A stretch of 64,000 nucleotides of DNA, taken from contig NC_052136.2 of NCBI RefSeq assembly GCF_016086655.4, positions 12,152,001-12,216,000 of the forward strand, given 5' to 3'. The position numbers and the translations under genes were made by a program. Of the stretch, positions 1 to 10,646 are shown one piece after another; within the stretch, counting starts at the first letter, position 1, and every line of letters begins with the position of its first letter. The notes beneath the pieces are model-generated. The model made no database searches and had not been told where the DNA came from. It saw only the letters and a list, made by a program, of their open reading frames with translations. This DNA is from Lepeophtheirus salmonis. Lineage: Eukaryota > Arthropoda > Copepoda > Siphonostomatoida > Caligidae.

Positions 1-640
1 TTACTGAATAATAACTCCTTACTTGGGAAGAATTGGCAAACTACCTACAGATTTAGGACCTTTCTTATGTTTCTTTTAGTATGAAAGGTCACGTTATACA
101 AAAAAAGGGAAGAAAGTGAAAGACATAAATTAGAAAAATAGTGTAAATGAAGTGAGGTAGGTAGGCTTTTTCTAGTTGCTAACTGAATGTACTTATATGT
201 TTATTTTTTATTTTCTAGAGCTGTTCTAATTAGTCTTTCCTTCTTGAGGAAGGAATATATACTATACATAATGATGTAAATCCGATGTGTTTTTTAGTGG
301 GTCCGTTTATAAAGAAATAATTTTCTCTTCCTTAGCAGTTGTCGTTATTATTTAATTCCTGAGTAGTAAACATCCTTTTCTAAATAGATTTAATAACCAG
401 ATGAAAATTCGGATCAGCTCATATATAACGGATTGTAAACATGAGGATATGTTGCGGAGTTGTAAGTCCTTGTTCTACTCAGAGTAGAATTGGGGATCGA
501 CATTTGAGTAATTCTGGTAAATGTCCTTGTTCATATCCGTTTCTCCTTCCTCTCTTGTCACAGCTGATTGTAGTTGATCAAATGAATCGTCATGAGCATT
601 GTTCTTTCTCTCTTTCAAAAAAAAAATTCAATTGACAAGG
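1..640 (+). repeat. Dispersed repeat family E, copy 1
   Basis: This stretch matches other places in the window rather than coding for anything. The opening part (gggaagaattggcaaacta) recurs at about 59570 on the same strand and inverted near 39900 and 9020. The block at about 455-600 (gtaagtcc..., cagagtagaattg..., tttgagtaattc) recurs at 59875-60010 and its later part at 46930-47000. The small reading frame at 441-635 falls inside this repeat and shows no protein family. I read it as an old interspersed element several hundred bases long with no recognised class. Confidence 0.6.
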
Positions 641-1511
641 GTTACCATGTTGATTTTCGTTTTTTTTTTTTTTTGACATGCCCATTCTATACTGGATTTT
701 CATCATTGACTATACGTATAAACTCTAAAATGTAACAACGAATGGGTTTGCTCATAAACGACAGGACTTATAATGCAGGGGCGCAAAAAATAAAATTTTC
801 GGTGAATAACTATGGATTTTTGAATTTTTTTTTCAAAAAATTAAATTTTTTGGACGCCCAGTAATGAAAGTTCTTGTTGGCCTCTAAGTAGAATTGAGGA
901 TTGACATCGGAGAATTTCCTCTTTCTTTTTAATTGTTCATTATTTAATCTGTGGTCGTGTTTTTAACTTATCCCTCTGAAGTAAACATATTTTTGCTGAA
1001 AATTATTTTAAAAAGGTATAATAAAATAAATATATACAACTTAGATTTTATTTTGATATATTTTTTAATGTCATTTTAAACGTATAGCAAATTTAAATCT
1101 TTATAGCAATAATTTATTTTCTCCCTCCAAAATCCTATAAAAGGCAGCTGATATTAATAAGTGTCTAAATTCAGAAGTACCATAAGTCTCGCTCCTTCTA
1201 TCTTCCCGCGCTCTTACAAAAACCCCCCATATCTAGTCATAAATAAAAGCTCTAAATAAGAATAATATAATATGTAATAGTATCATTGCTTCCTGAGTTT
1301 CCAAAGTAAATAATTACATTCCAAGAAAGACTATTTTTATATTTCTTAGACAGATCTTAACTGATAAAACCAATTTTATCCTCTATCTCGATTTATAGCT
1401 TAAAATTTCTAAAATGTAAATTATTCACATTACGTTATCGAGCCAAGGTTCACAATTTTAAAACCACCATTACATCATCAACAATTCATCTAAAGCAATG
1501 ATGACATTCTA
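641..1511. repeat. Repeat-derived stretch with a TATA-like box
   Basis: No gene is seen. It holds a poly-T run, a fragment of the minisatellite-like family F (about 775-860), a second family E fragment (about 870-930), and a block at about 930-1200 that resembles 63540-63830 at the other end of the window. Both of those blocks carry the string tataaaagg (1136-1144 here), a good match to a polymerase II TATA box, followed by similar downstream bases. That could be a transposon or LTR promoter, but no second LTR-like end is visible. Confidence 0.45.
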
Positions 1512-2000
1512 CCGAGTGTTCCATTAAAATCTGAACACTGAATTTTAAACTTCAACTAGAATTATTTATTAATGAACAATTTAATTTCAACAAAATTAAT
1601 ACTATAAATAGATGTGTGTCTGAGCTCTCTTAATCATTAATGTGCTACTCTAAACAGCAATGATGGCTTCCAGTCGACGGCAGAAGGCGAGTCACTCGCT
1701 ACAGATGTAGTCCTCTGTCATAGTATCCCAGTACTGGCTGGCAGTTGCTTTGAGGACCTTAGAGTTTGGATGACGGACACTGCAGCCCTTTATCTCAGAT
1801 TACACCAAAAAGTGTCGTTGGGGGTATTGGCATCAAGGCTGTAGAAGGGCCAAAAGTGTCAAAAAAGAGTTCAAAATTAATCAAAAGACTCATTCAAAAG
1901 AGTCTTCCAACAGAGCAGATGGGTTTCTTTCATTGCCAATGTCAAAAGTGGTCTCTTCAACCTCACATGCAAGGATGCTCTTAATTAATCTGTACTGGTC
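1512..2000 (-). mobile_element. Internally deleted mariner-like element, family A copy 1
   Basis: On the minus strand this is the 3' part of a Tc1/mariner transposase followed by its terminal inverted repeat. The repeat, next to a TA at 1510-1511, contains ttccattaaaatctgaacac and recurs at 12575, 29988 and 44457. The coding remnant keeps C-terminal motifs such as VRHPN, MTEDYI and RRLEAIIAV, ending in a stop at 1650-1652. Upstream, sequence resembling the N-terminal half (KTLLNE) is joined almost directly to the region around the third catalytic Asp. The part with the first two Asp residues is absent. Copies at 12575, 43885 and 45150 have the same junction, so this is a non-autonomous subfamily. 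Confidence 0.7.
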
Positions 2001-2223
2001 TCTTAGGATAAGAAATTCACGCTGGTATCAAAAGGTGGGCTAGATATTTAGCTCGTTTCCGTTAGTACTGATAAAAAGTGAGAACTACAAAGCTTTGTAT
2101 CTTGACGTGGTGATCGAATCATCTTACTTCGAAGAAGATGGGGTGAAAATGCTGAGCTACTGGAGGCCATCAGGGATATGTCGGCACTCCCAATTGTAAA
2201 TTTCAGTTAAAATTTCTGGCAAC

Positions 2224-3300
2224 AGTTTTCACAGATTCCCAGGCTTCATTTTGTACTCTAATCAAGAGCTCGGATCAAAGTGGGAAAGAGTCATTCCAAG
2301 ATCATAAGTTAACAAAAAAAGCCAAGAGACAATTAAGACAATAACTAAGAATTCAAAAATTTGCAGCCTCCATTTCACAGAGGATGAGTTCATCACCAAG
2401 TTGGTCAACAAGCAACATGTCCATGGGCGCCAACTAAACTGAGATACATGTCACTCTGTACCCAATCTTGCCAAGTACTCACTGGATGGAGCAGATGAAG
2501 ACTTCGTCTACATATTGCTTGTAATGTTTCAGTCCAACATCAATGAAGAAAGATTCGTCAGGTACAGACAATTCAACGTAGCCAACTACTACATCAGTGA
2601 CACGCAAATCCTGGAAGTAGAAAAGAAGATCAGAATAAAGTGCCTTGTGATATTCCGCGACATGAAAATCTCAGAGATTAAAGAGATGTTAGCAGAGGTT
2701 GACATTGAGAAGGTTGAAATCATCCTCACTGATTGGCAGCCTTCGAATCTGGAGACAATGACCACTACAGGTGAAAGCAATGCCTTGTATTTTGTTGCGG
2801 TATACATTACCTTTTCTCTCAAGAAGAAACTAAAATTACATCTTGCAGATCATTTCTGCCTTTTGGTGACTCTTCATTTAACAATAGGATGAGGCTTGTG
2901 GTAGTCTCGAAAGAGGAACAAGATGGCATGAGCAAGTTTACTGACATAATGAGCAGAAGAGAGTTGGCAACTCCATCAGACATGCTGTTCCTCACATCTC
3001 TCTATTTACTTACATTATCGGCATACAAGAAGAAAAGGACCCCTTAATCTGAACACCAAATCCAAGAACTTCCTTTGTTGCTACCTTCTGGGAAAAAACG
3101 CAAGGGAGCTCAAAAATAGCAATTGAAGTCATTGTTGGAAAAGTGTGTGAACAGGGTGACAAATGGTTAAGTATTCTCGCCAAAATTTCGCAAATCCTTT
3201 TCAATAATATGGGCAAGAACTTGGTTGTTGAACTCAATGATGGAATAATACATGAGAGCCGAAAGAGAGTATCTATTACGAAAATAGCAACTGAAATCCA
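2224..3300 (+). pseudogene. THAP-domain protein pseudogene, possibly P-element-like
   Basis: Frame 1 from 2224 reads SFHRFPG, then SKW, a stop at 2278-2280, then NSKICSLHFTEDEF and CHSVPNLAKY. This is the C-terminal part of a THAP zinc finger: the C-x2-H pair in ICSLHF and the AVPxxF-like tail. The first Cys pair is not clear. The same frame runs on into an open stretch (2515-2892) with no domain I recognise. A nearby frame at about 2890-3050 holds RRELATPSDMLF, which recalls the C-terminal part of P-element/THAP9 transposases, but that is a weak match. Several stops show it is dead. THAP domains bind DNA, in host regulators and in P-type transposases; which of these it came from cannot be settled here. 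It differs in kind from the surrounding Tc1/mariner relics. Confidence 0.6.
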
Positions 3301-3528
3301 GGCACGATAGGTTGCGAAGCTGCGATCTAATTCAACATAAAGTGGCTTATATTTACTATGCAGTTTCATATGATTTTTATTTTTGAATTCTTACGTATTG
3401 TCTATTTGAAGTATCCCTTATTTTAATAGTTACTATTAAATAACTTTATCTTTTATATTGAAAAAAATGTTTATAACAACTTATTTCACAGTTTCAATCA
3501 GGTAAACGAAGAAGTAGAGTTTATATTA

Positions 3529-3753
3529 TTAAATACATGGTAGGCCACACTCCGAGTTGCGCGTTTTAAAGTCCACCATCCATATAGTCGAGACACCCTT
3601 GCTCACAAGGCTCTTTTTCTGCAACGTTTCGAATAGCTGATGGCGTAGACGGAAGTCCTGGAGACGCTCAGTGTCAAGGCATGTGCGATTGTAAATTTGT
3701 TGATCACTTTCAAATGTTATTTTCTCGACGAGTACGTAATCTAGAGACCTCAA
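3529..3753 (-). other. Short open frame, unrecognised
   Basis: A 74-codon minus-strand frame that is less AT-rich than its surroundings and codes for a mixed, protein-like composition (for example TCLDTERLQDFRLRHQLF). It ends in a normal stop at 3529-3531. No splice donor or acceptor of good quality flanks it, and no upstream start context stands out. It could be an exon remnant or the end of a transposon protein. I do not recognise the sequence and assign no function. Confidence 0.25.
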
Positions 3754-4489
3754 ATTTGATTTGTTTTGTAACTAATTTGTATAACTTTTTACACACTTTT
3801 TTATAAGTTAAAAATATGTGCATTAAAATTTATTTAATAACAAATAAGTAACATTTCTTCTATACTCACTAAGTAAAGAGTTCTTACCTTTTTCCATAAT
3901 TTGATCGAGATGTGCGACCTAAAGATGATCTCGAAGGTCAATGCAATTTTGCATATTTAATTTTTTTATACAATATGACAATTTTTCCTTACTAGCCGTA
4001 ATCGAAATTAGAAAAAGATGAAAATCAAACCGCTATAATATAGAACATAAGTATATAATGCTGGAAAAATTCATAAGATGTGTTATATTTATTTATATAA
4101 ATTTAACACATGTCATAATCCATAGCTTTCTAAAGATTTGACTAATAAGTTTATGGCTTTATTTTCCTTTACTCACAATATATGTATTCATAATATTTGT
4201 TAAGTTCTATTTGTAAAAATTAATGATGACGTAGGCATATATTATTAATAACTAAAAACAAAATTTAGAAAAAATGATACATCTTAAAAACTGATTTACT
4301 TTCTAATAAGAGTTCCTTCGATCTTTTGATGAATGTTTTCTTGAGAATTGCTATACCAAAACATACAACGATTCTTCCAGTTACGTCATTATGTTTGTTG
4401 ATCCCAAATACTCTCAAATGAATAATTGCATATAACTTTTTTATTAATATTATTAGAGACCTAAAAGTTTTCATGAACACTACTGGATA
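3754..4489. repeat. AT-rich spacer with repeat family R, copy 1
   Basis: No gene is seen. At about 3885-4035 lies a repeat (gacctaaagatga..., ccgtaatcgaaatt) that recurs at 38235-38400 on the same strand and at 55080-55290 inverted. The copies share a core of roughly 130-150 bp. The rest is A/T-rich, and minus-strand open frames at 4265-4492 have no recognisable content. Confidence 0.5.
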
Positions 4490-4760
4490 CACCCTTTTTG
4501 CATCATATGGGACGTGTTAGAGGGAGCACAATCTTGTTGAAAGGCATTTCCTTAAGTGATAATTGACCCATGGGTAGAGACCTTTTCAAGGATGGAGCTT
4601 GTGTAATCAATGCAGTTAATTTCGAACGCCGAGAGCACAAGGATAATGAGCGTCTTACAAGACCTGTTAATGGCATCGCCCACTCTCATTTATCTTTTCA
4701 ATAGATCCTATAGGACAAATCCTCTTTTGATCAAAACCCGGTCATTTTGTGATTTGAATA
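4490..4760 (-). pseudogene. Tc1-like transposase fragment around the second Asp
   Basis: On the minus strand the sequence reads NAFQQDCAPSNTSHMM, which fits the second catalytic Asp motif of Tc1/mariner transposases (FQQDxAPxHT). Upstream in a decayed frame is VLSAFEINCIDY, comparable to the RYVEIL-type segment that precedes it. A stop follows shortly after. No terminal inverted repeat could be assigned. It abuts the left end of the next element, so the neighbour may have inserted next to or into it. Confidence 0.45.
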
Positions 4761-4772
4761 TAACCCCACATA

Positions 4773-6024
4773 CGGGCCGTCAAAAAGTTTTGGAAAATGA
4801 CTTTAATTACGTATTTAGAGGTTTTAGTTAATTTTATGCAAAAGTTGTGTTAAAGAAAAAGAGAACGGCTTATTGTTTAACTTTTGAACACCTTATTTAA
4901 CAAGGCTCTAGGATAAAATGGAGTGACTCGTTTAGTCCGCAACAGATTTAGCAATTCTGATATTGTTAAACCCCTTAATGTCCGAAAAACCACTGTATGG
5001 AAGGTCAGGCCTAAGGTGAATAATGGTGAAGACATCACTGATTGTCATAGAAGCGGAAAACCGATCAAATTAACTCCTGAAACGGCAAATAAGTTTTTTT
5101 GAAAAACACGAAGATGAAGATGACGGACGTGGCGAAGAAGCGGTTGGTGAGCTGTTGGAATGTTTCCGATACGGTAAGCTGGTGGCAAGTCTCTCCGACA
5201 TATTGATCACCCTTTCTCGCTCAATAACAACAAACATTATGATTGGATTGGTGCAAAAAGCTTTACAACGACCTGAAGTATCACGACAACCGAATTTTAT
5301 TCTTCTCGGACAAGAAGACATTTACAGTGGATACCGTGTACAATGGGGAAAATTATCGGGCCGTATGTTTTGGAAAATTCAACTGCAACCTCTGTGAAGT
5401 GTCCCCCATCAAATATCCGGCCTCAGTAATGACGCTAGACATAGCTTCACATGAAGGTCACAAAATGAAGGCAATTTGGTTCCTCGTTGGATACATATTG
5501 ACTAGCAAAAATTACTTAATGATTTTGCAAACCAAAGTTCTTTCATAGGTTTGGAAGATCACAAAGCAATTAAAGAAAGCCTATTATTTTTTTTTTTAAA
5601 GGACGAGCCTCTTGCACATATGGCAAAAATCGCGGAGGATTGGATGGACCCAAAAAAATGAAGTTCTGGCCAAAGGACTTCTGGTCACCACAGAGCCCCG
5701 ACCTGAATCCCTTTGATTAAGGTATCTCGTGGGGAATTGAAAACAAGGCCTGTAAATAACGTCACAGAAGTATTGAGTCCTTAACGCAATATGTTGAGAA
5801 ATAGTGGCGATCAATATCGAAGATCTACGTTGTCAACGTGTTCAAAGCGTCAAGCATCAAGCGTGTGATTGATACCGAAGGTGCTCAAATTCCTAAATAA
5901 CGTTCGTTAATGAGTAATAAACAAGTTCAAATAAATTTAAAAAAATCTAGTATTTTATTTAAAGCTGCGTGGTGTAATTAATTGCTCAATATTCATATTG
6001 TTCCAAGACTTTCTAACGACCTGG
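4773..6024 (+). mobile_element. Tc1/mariner-like element, family B, full length but decayed
   Basis: An element of about 1.25 kb flanked by TA on both sides (4771-4772 and 6025-6026). The left end begins cgggccgtcaaaaagttttgg. The right end carries a diverged inverse of it (ttccaagactttctaacgac). A left-end fragment of the same family starts at 28973. The length, TA targets and transposase inside fit a complete Tc1/mariner insertion that has been accumulating mutations for a long time. Confidence 0.8.
4924..5900 (+). pseudogene. Tc1/mariner (DD37D-type) transposase pseudogene
   Basis: Would have encoded the transposase that cuts and pastes the surrounding element. Visible parts in order: an N-terminal helix-turn-helix-like region (RFSNSDIVKPLNVRKTTVWK), a linker (SGKPIKLTPET), the first Asp in FFSDKKTF (codon 5312-5314), the second in KDEPLAHMAK (codon 5602-5604), and the third in SPDLNPFD (codon 5715-5717). 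The second and third Asp lie 113 nt apart; restoring one base in the A-run at 5651-5657 would give 37 intervening residues. Stops occur near 5101 and 5718, and frames change several times. The reading ends at a TAA at 5898-5900. Confidence 0.75.
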
Positions 6025-6547
6025 TAAAAACTTACTATCACTAAAAAGAATATTAGGAGACGCAACAGACTTCAACAAACTGAGAGGTTTATTGCTTCTC
6101 ATAACTCTCTTTTTTAGTGTAAATAAAAGATCACCAAAAAAAGGCTTTAAACAAACATTGTTAACATTGGATCAATTGTTTATTACACATTTTTTATAAT
6201 TATATCTCAGAACCTCCTTGAGTTATATAAGATTAATTTTAGTTTTTACAGTATTTTGAGTCCCCTCTGTTTATTGCAACATTAACTCTAAAGAGTGAAA
6301 TAAACAAAAATGCTCAAAATCAATTGGTAGTTAGCCATTTTTCCACAACTATTTAAAGATATGGAATCTTTCACTCCTTAATAATTCAATTCGCCCAATC
6401 AACGCTCACATCGTGTTACTCAACTTAAATAAAAGTTAACATAATATTTTACTGTTGTAAATTTTTAAAATTCTACTTATCATCAGTTCTCTAGATTGAA
6501 TTTGAATCAGGCGTTTAAACTAGAAACAATTCCAATACATATATATT
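6025..6547. other. AT-rich spacer
   Basis: No gene is seen. About 6280-6365 resembles an inverted piece of family E (aaaatcaattggtagttagcc), comparable to 39880-39935. Confidence 0.4.
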
Positions 6548-6915
6548 ATGGTGATAATAAAATCATATTTTTTGGAAAAGTAAATGGTATAGGTTGAAAA
6601 ATGGTTTCTATTTGTACAAAAACATTTAAAAAAAGTTTGAATAGTTTTGAAAAATATTTAGAGGTAGGTGAACGGCCTTAAAGTTTTAAAAAATTACTTT
6701 TTTACGAAAAAACTTAGTGTTTTCTAGAATAATGTCCATATACTTCAAATTAAAGCTTTTTTGTAAAACCAATAAATTGAAGTTATTAAGTTTACAATAA
6801 AATATATGCTTTATAATTATTTCAACAAAAATGATAATTATATGTTCAAAGTAATGTCAATTGAATTTGATAAAAATTTAGCTCATGACCCTTCTTTTAT
6901 TTCTTTAGCATATTG
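6548..6915 (+). repeat. Left long terminal inverted repeat
   Basis: Left arm of the long-TIR element. It pairs with 8062-8424 in inverse orientation, with small indels and perhaps a quarter of bases changed by eye. Confidence 0.6.
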
Positions 6916-7327
6916 CAACCCATAAATATTAAATTTGCAATTAGGTTAAATTCACATTAAGTTAATGGAAAAAAATTAAATTTTTAATTTCCATGGCCTT
7001 AATGACCTTTTAACAGAAAGTGATCATTTTAATTCAATTTTAGCACATAAAACTACAAAATAAAAATCTAAATCATCCTATTCGAAGATAGCACCAACAA
7101 AAAAAAAATATCATTTGGATACCTTTGTGTTCCTTTTTGTTGATGATGTATCAAATAAATTATGATTGAGTTATAAATTGAACAAAGACTGCATACATAT
7201 TTAGTAAAACAAAGCAATGTGTTTTGACACTGTAAGTTCAAACACCGGCAACAATAATGGAAGTTATGTTCAATTTGAAAAATTACTAGGCAAAAAATTT
7301 CTACCTTTTGCTTGAAGACACTATATA

Positions 7328-7910
7328 ATGGAATTAGTTATTGGAACAGTTTTTCAAGAGTTAATGGGTGCCACATCGTCATCAGATGTTCCTTTGTTCA
7401 AAAGATTCAAAGATAATTGGACATAAATCAACAAAACTAACTATAAGCCTTGAACTCCAGATGAAGAGATGACCAGTCTTTTGGAAGGCATACACGATTG
7501 TACTATTGAATTTGCAAGGGATAATCTTAAAAAAGATATTAAAGAGACAAAAACAGATCATTATTAAAATAATTAATTTCTTGCCGATGCTTCTGAGTGT
7601 GGAGTTAAGTTAATGTCACCTGGTACAATGCACCGTGTTTGTTGGCTTTCAAAAGTAATATATAGTCTCAAGATTTGGATATAGAGATTAGAATTCAAAT
7701 AGACTCCAGGGGAAGAATGAGGATTACGTGTGTTATGTTTCAATACTTGGGTCAATGAATCTTAGGCCTCCAATTCTCCTTTGAATAATCTCAGTCTAAT
7801 CAAGTTGTTGATCGAATATTCTTAAATTAATAGACATACTTACAAATCCGCCTCTTGCAAATTTTCCAAACATATATTATATTTGTCGAGGAGACCTGTT
7901 CGACTCCCTT
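7328..7910 (+). pseudogene. Decayed reading frame inside the long-TIR element
   Basis: From an ATG at 7328 the plus strand reads FQELMGATSSSDVPLFKRF, then DEEMTSLLEGIHDCTIEF, broken by in-frame stops. After a stop and frame change it reads SPGTMHRVCWLSKVIYSLKI and then LNNLSLIKLLIEY. The H-x3-W-x3-IYSLKI pattern reminds me of uncharacterised proteins that are repetitive in arthropod and cnidarian genomes, but that is from memory and unverified. Its position between the inverted repeats suggests it was the transposase. Several stops show it is not functional. Confidence 0.5.
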
Positions 7911-8061
7911 TCTTCAAAGATAGACTAAATTTAATTATTAAAAAAAAAATCCTTTGTTCTCTCGAAGTTAAGTATAGGAGGAAAAAAAACTTTAATTTTA
8001 ATTTTTTTGCTAAATTTAATATGATTTAAAAGTAAGTGCAATTTTTCACTGGTTATCAGAG

Positions 8062-8424
8062 TGCAATATGCTAAAAAAGATAAAAAAAAAAAAGATCATG
8101 ATCTAAATTTCAATCAGCTTCTATTGAGATGATTTTGAACATATAAATATTTTTTTGTTGAAATAGTTATAAAATATATTTTATTTTAAATTCAGTAAGC
8201 TCAATTTACTGGTTTACAAAAAAAAGTTTAAATATGAAGTAAAAAGACATTATTCAAGAAAGTCATCAGTTTTTAAACTTTAAAACGACTTTACGGTCGT
8301 TGAGCAACCTCTAAATATTTTTCAAAACTGTTGAAACATTTTTTAAATGTTTTTTGTACAATTAGGATCATTTTTTAAACTAAGTCATTGACTTATACAA
8401 AAAAATTGATTTTTATTGAGACCC
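8062..8424 (-). repeat. Right long terminal inverted repeat
   Basis: Right arm of the long-TIR element, inverse of 6548-6915. It includes the aacctctaaatatttttcaa string, the inverse of the block near 6650. Confidence 0.6.
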
Positions 8425-10129
8425 TAATCTAAATTCATAAAGCTAAGTTTGTACATATTAATGTATGTTTGAATAAAAACAGATATTTTAGATTAAGAAA
8501 TAACAATGTAGCCATATTAATGAATCTCGCAGGAGTGTGCGTAGCTAAAACTTAGCCAGGGATCCCTCTAGAGACTAAAGTAAACCCTGGCTCATCAGTA
8601 ATAAGTAACATCATATTTTCCCCCCGTTGTATTTATTCTTCCATTTTTGAGGATATCTATTTATTGAGTAACTACGTGTGAGTTTGGTTATCAAAAACGG
8701 CGAGTAACACAGAGGATTTCTTGAGTGGTAATCATCTATACATATAATATAGGCAAAGCTTGCCTGATCGACAACGTCTAATAACTCTATGATATGAGAC
8801 GTCACTACCCCCCTTGTAATATATAAAGTGACATAGTTTAACTTGAAAGAACTGTTATTGCATAGTTTAATGTCAGATGTTGCTACGGGAGTTTAGTTAC
8901 GACTTGTTCAGAACAAACTCTGAGCACGTCGTTGTCTTTAGTGTATTTCGCAATCTTTCCCGGAAAAAGGAAAAGAAAGAAAAACCGAAAATCTGTCGGT
9001 AGTTTGTCAATTCTTTCCAACTAAGGAATTATTGTTCAATAGTCAATAGTCATTATTTACAGCTTCGCAGTAGCTAATTATAATTAAACCAACTAGTGTT
9101 CAGAAAACTCTTGAGGGGAAAAAGCTGAAAAATTGATAGCTTACATCAAAATAAGAATCTTCAACATTTAAAATGCATTAATGCTGGAAAAGTTTTTTAA
9201 AATATGTCTAAATATATATAGGTTTTATTTTTGTAATATACAGTTTAAAAATGTTACACCAAAAGTAAAGATGGTGGGAAATTCATAAATCATAGAGATA
9301 TGTTAACGACGATCTATTAAAGAATAAATAAAAAGAAAAAAAGAACGATAACAGCAACTGTTTTTTCTCTTTGTACTCTTAAAATTGCTATTTTTATGTA
9401 CGTTTTGCACATGCCGACTCTTGTTATAAAGCCAGTGGGACACAATGACTACATGATACGTATTTTTAAGTTTTGAACTAATGTTATTTTTGACACTTTT
9501 TTTTAGGGTACACCAGAAGTATTGATTATTACTATATTATAAATAGTGATGTTCAAATTATGCAAATAATATTTACTTGCATTTTGGGCTGTTATTTGCA
9601 TTTTCGACCTAAATTTGTATTTTTCCCGCCAAGTTAAGGTAAAAAATATTAAATTATTAGAGCGGAGGTAGGATTGAGTATACGTTTTGGAGGAGGAACA
9701 GAAGAAGATCAAAGGATGAATCCATTGGCTCCTTGAATTATAAAGGGAAAAGTACTCAGGTATTCAAAAATATATTAAATCCATGTTGCCACAAGATTTA
9801 GATTTTTTACTATCCGTTTTTCTTTTATCAATATAAACGGGCATCTTGTAGAATTCATTTTCGATATATTTACATTCATTCGAAGTGAAAGACCATCTTT
9901 TTAAATTAACCATGCCTATGAAAGTGGACAAGGATTTTACTTTTATGCCTGAAACAAAGTATTTGTTATTTAAGGTTTGTGACTGGCTAAGTTTTCAGCA
10001 TTTTTTGCTGCCTTTCCTCCCTAGATGTTCAAATTTGGTACACATTTCTCTCTCCTTAAGAAGTTATATCAATCGTCGAACATTATACAAGGGGTTGGCT
10101 TTTGGATTTTGTAGGAAAAAATCGAAAAA
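8425..10129. other. Noncoding AT-rich stretch with repeat fragments
   Basis: No supportable gene. A fragment at about 8960-9060 resembles family E in inverse orientation (gtcggtagtttgtcaattctt). Open frames at 8611-8805, 9503-9712 and 9885-10160 show no conserved motif. The rest looks like simple AT-rich spacer. Confidence 0.4.
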
Positions 10130-10545
10130 TTATTACCTTTTAAAAATTTCAAATATTTAATTTAAAAGAATAAAAATTTAAAAATCCAAAGCCATACATA
10201 AAAAATTAAACTTTTTTGAAAAATATTTGAAAAATTATAATTGTTCGTAAAAAAATTCCGACTGTGTATTAAGTTTTTTGATTTTTTTTTTTAAATATAC
10301 AGTTATTCACAAAAAATTTCAAAAATCTACTCTTATTCACAAAAAATTTCAAAAGTTAAATTTTAAAAATCCGCAGTTATTCACAAAAAAATTCTAAAGT
10401 TAAATTTCAAAATTTAAACGGGTTCCCATTGTACATAATTTGCCAGAATGACGAAAAAAATGAATGTTTATAAGCAGAATTCCTTTTTTGGGGTGGGCTA
10501 GAGCCCCTCCATCCCACCCCCTACCCTACAGATGACCCTGTTATA
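10130..10545 (-). repeat. Minisatellite-like family F, inverse copy
   Basis: Imperfect units of the type cacagttattcacaaaaaat alternate with runs of A and T. This is the inverse of the tgtgaatagctgtggattt units seen at 36830-37590. It ends in C-rich sequence (cccctccatcccacccccta) that resembles the other ends of this family. Confidence 0.6.
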
Positions 10546-10646
10546 GGACTGTCTAACGTCTGACACGACTATTCCACAGATGAATGGTGCGAAAACTTAA
10601 TAGGAGGTTCAACAGTAATTAAGAAATCCAAGCTTAAAGCAAAGTA

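Larger units (their letters stand above)
6548..8424. mobile_element. Transposon with long terminal inverted repeats
   Basis: The two ends are inverted copies of each other over about 370 bp (6548-6915 against 8062-8424). The match can be followed through strings such as ttttgaaaaatatttagaggt, tgtacaaaaaacattt and agcatattgca. About 1.15 kb lies between them, including a decayed plus-strand reading frame. The exact ends and any target duplication are blurred by divergence. Long terminal repeats around one coding region suggest a DNA transposon, but I cannot name the superfamily. Confidence 0.6.

Noticed and set aside
441..635. Small gene in the first kilobase
   Set aside because: The frame lies wholly in a dispersed repeat (copies near 46.9 and 59.9 kb) and is not conserved between the copies.
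4265..4492. C-terminal half of the Tc1-like fragment at 4490-4760
   Set aside because: The frame is open but lacks the third-Asp motif and C-terminal pattern, so I could not support it as transposase.
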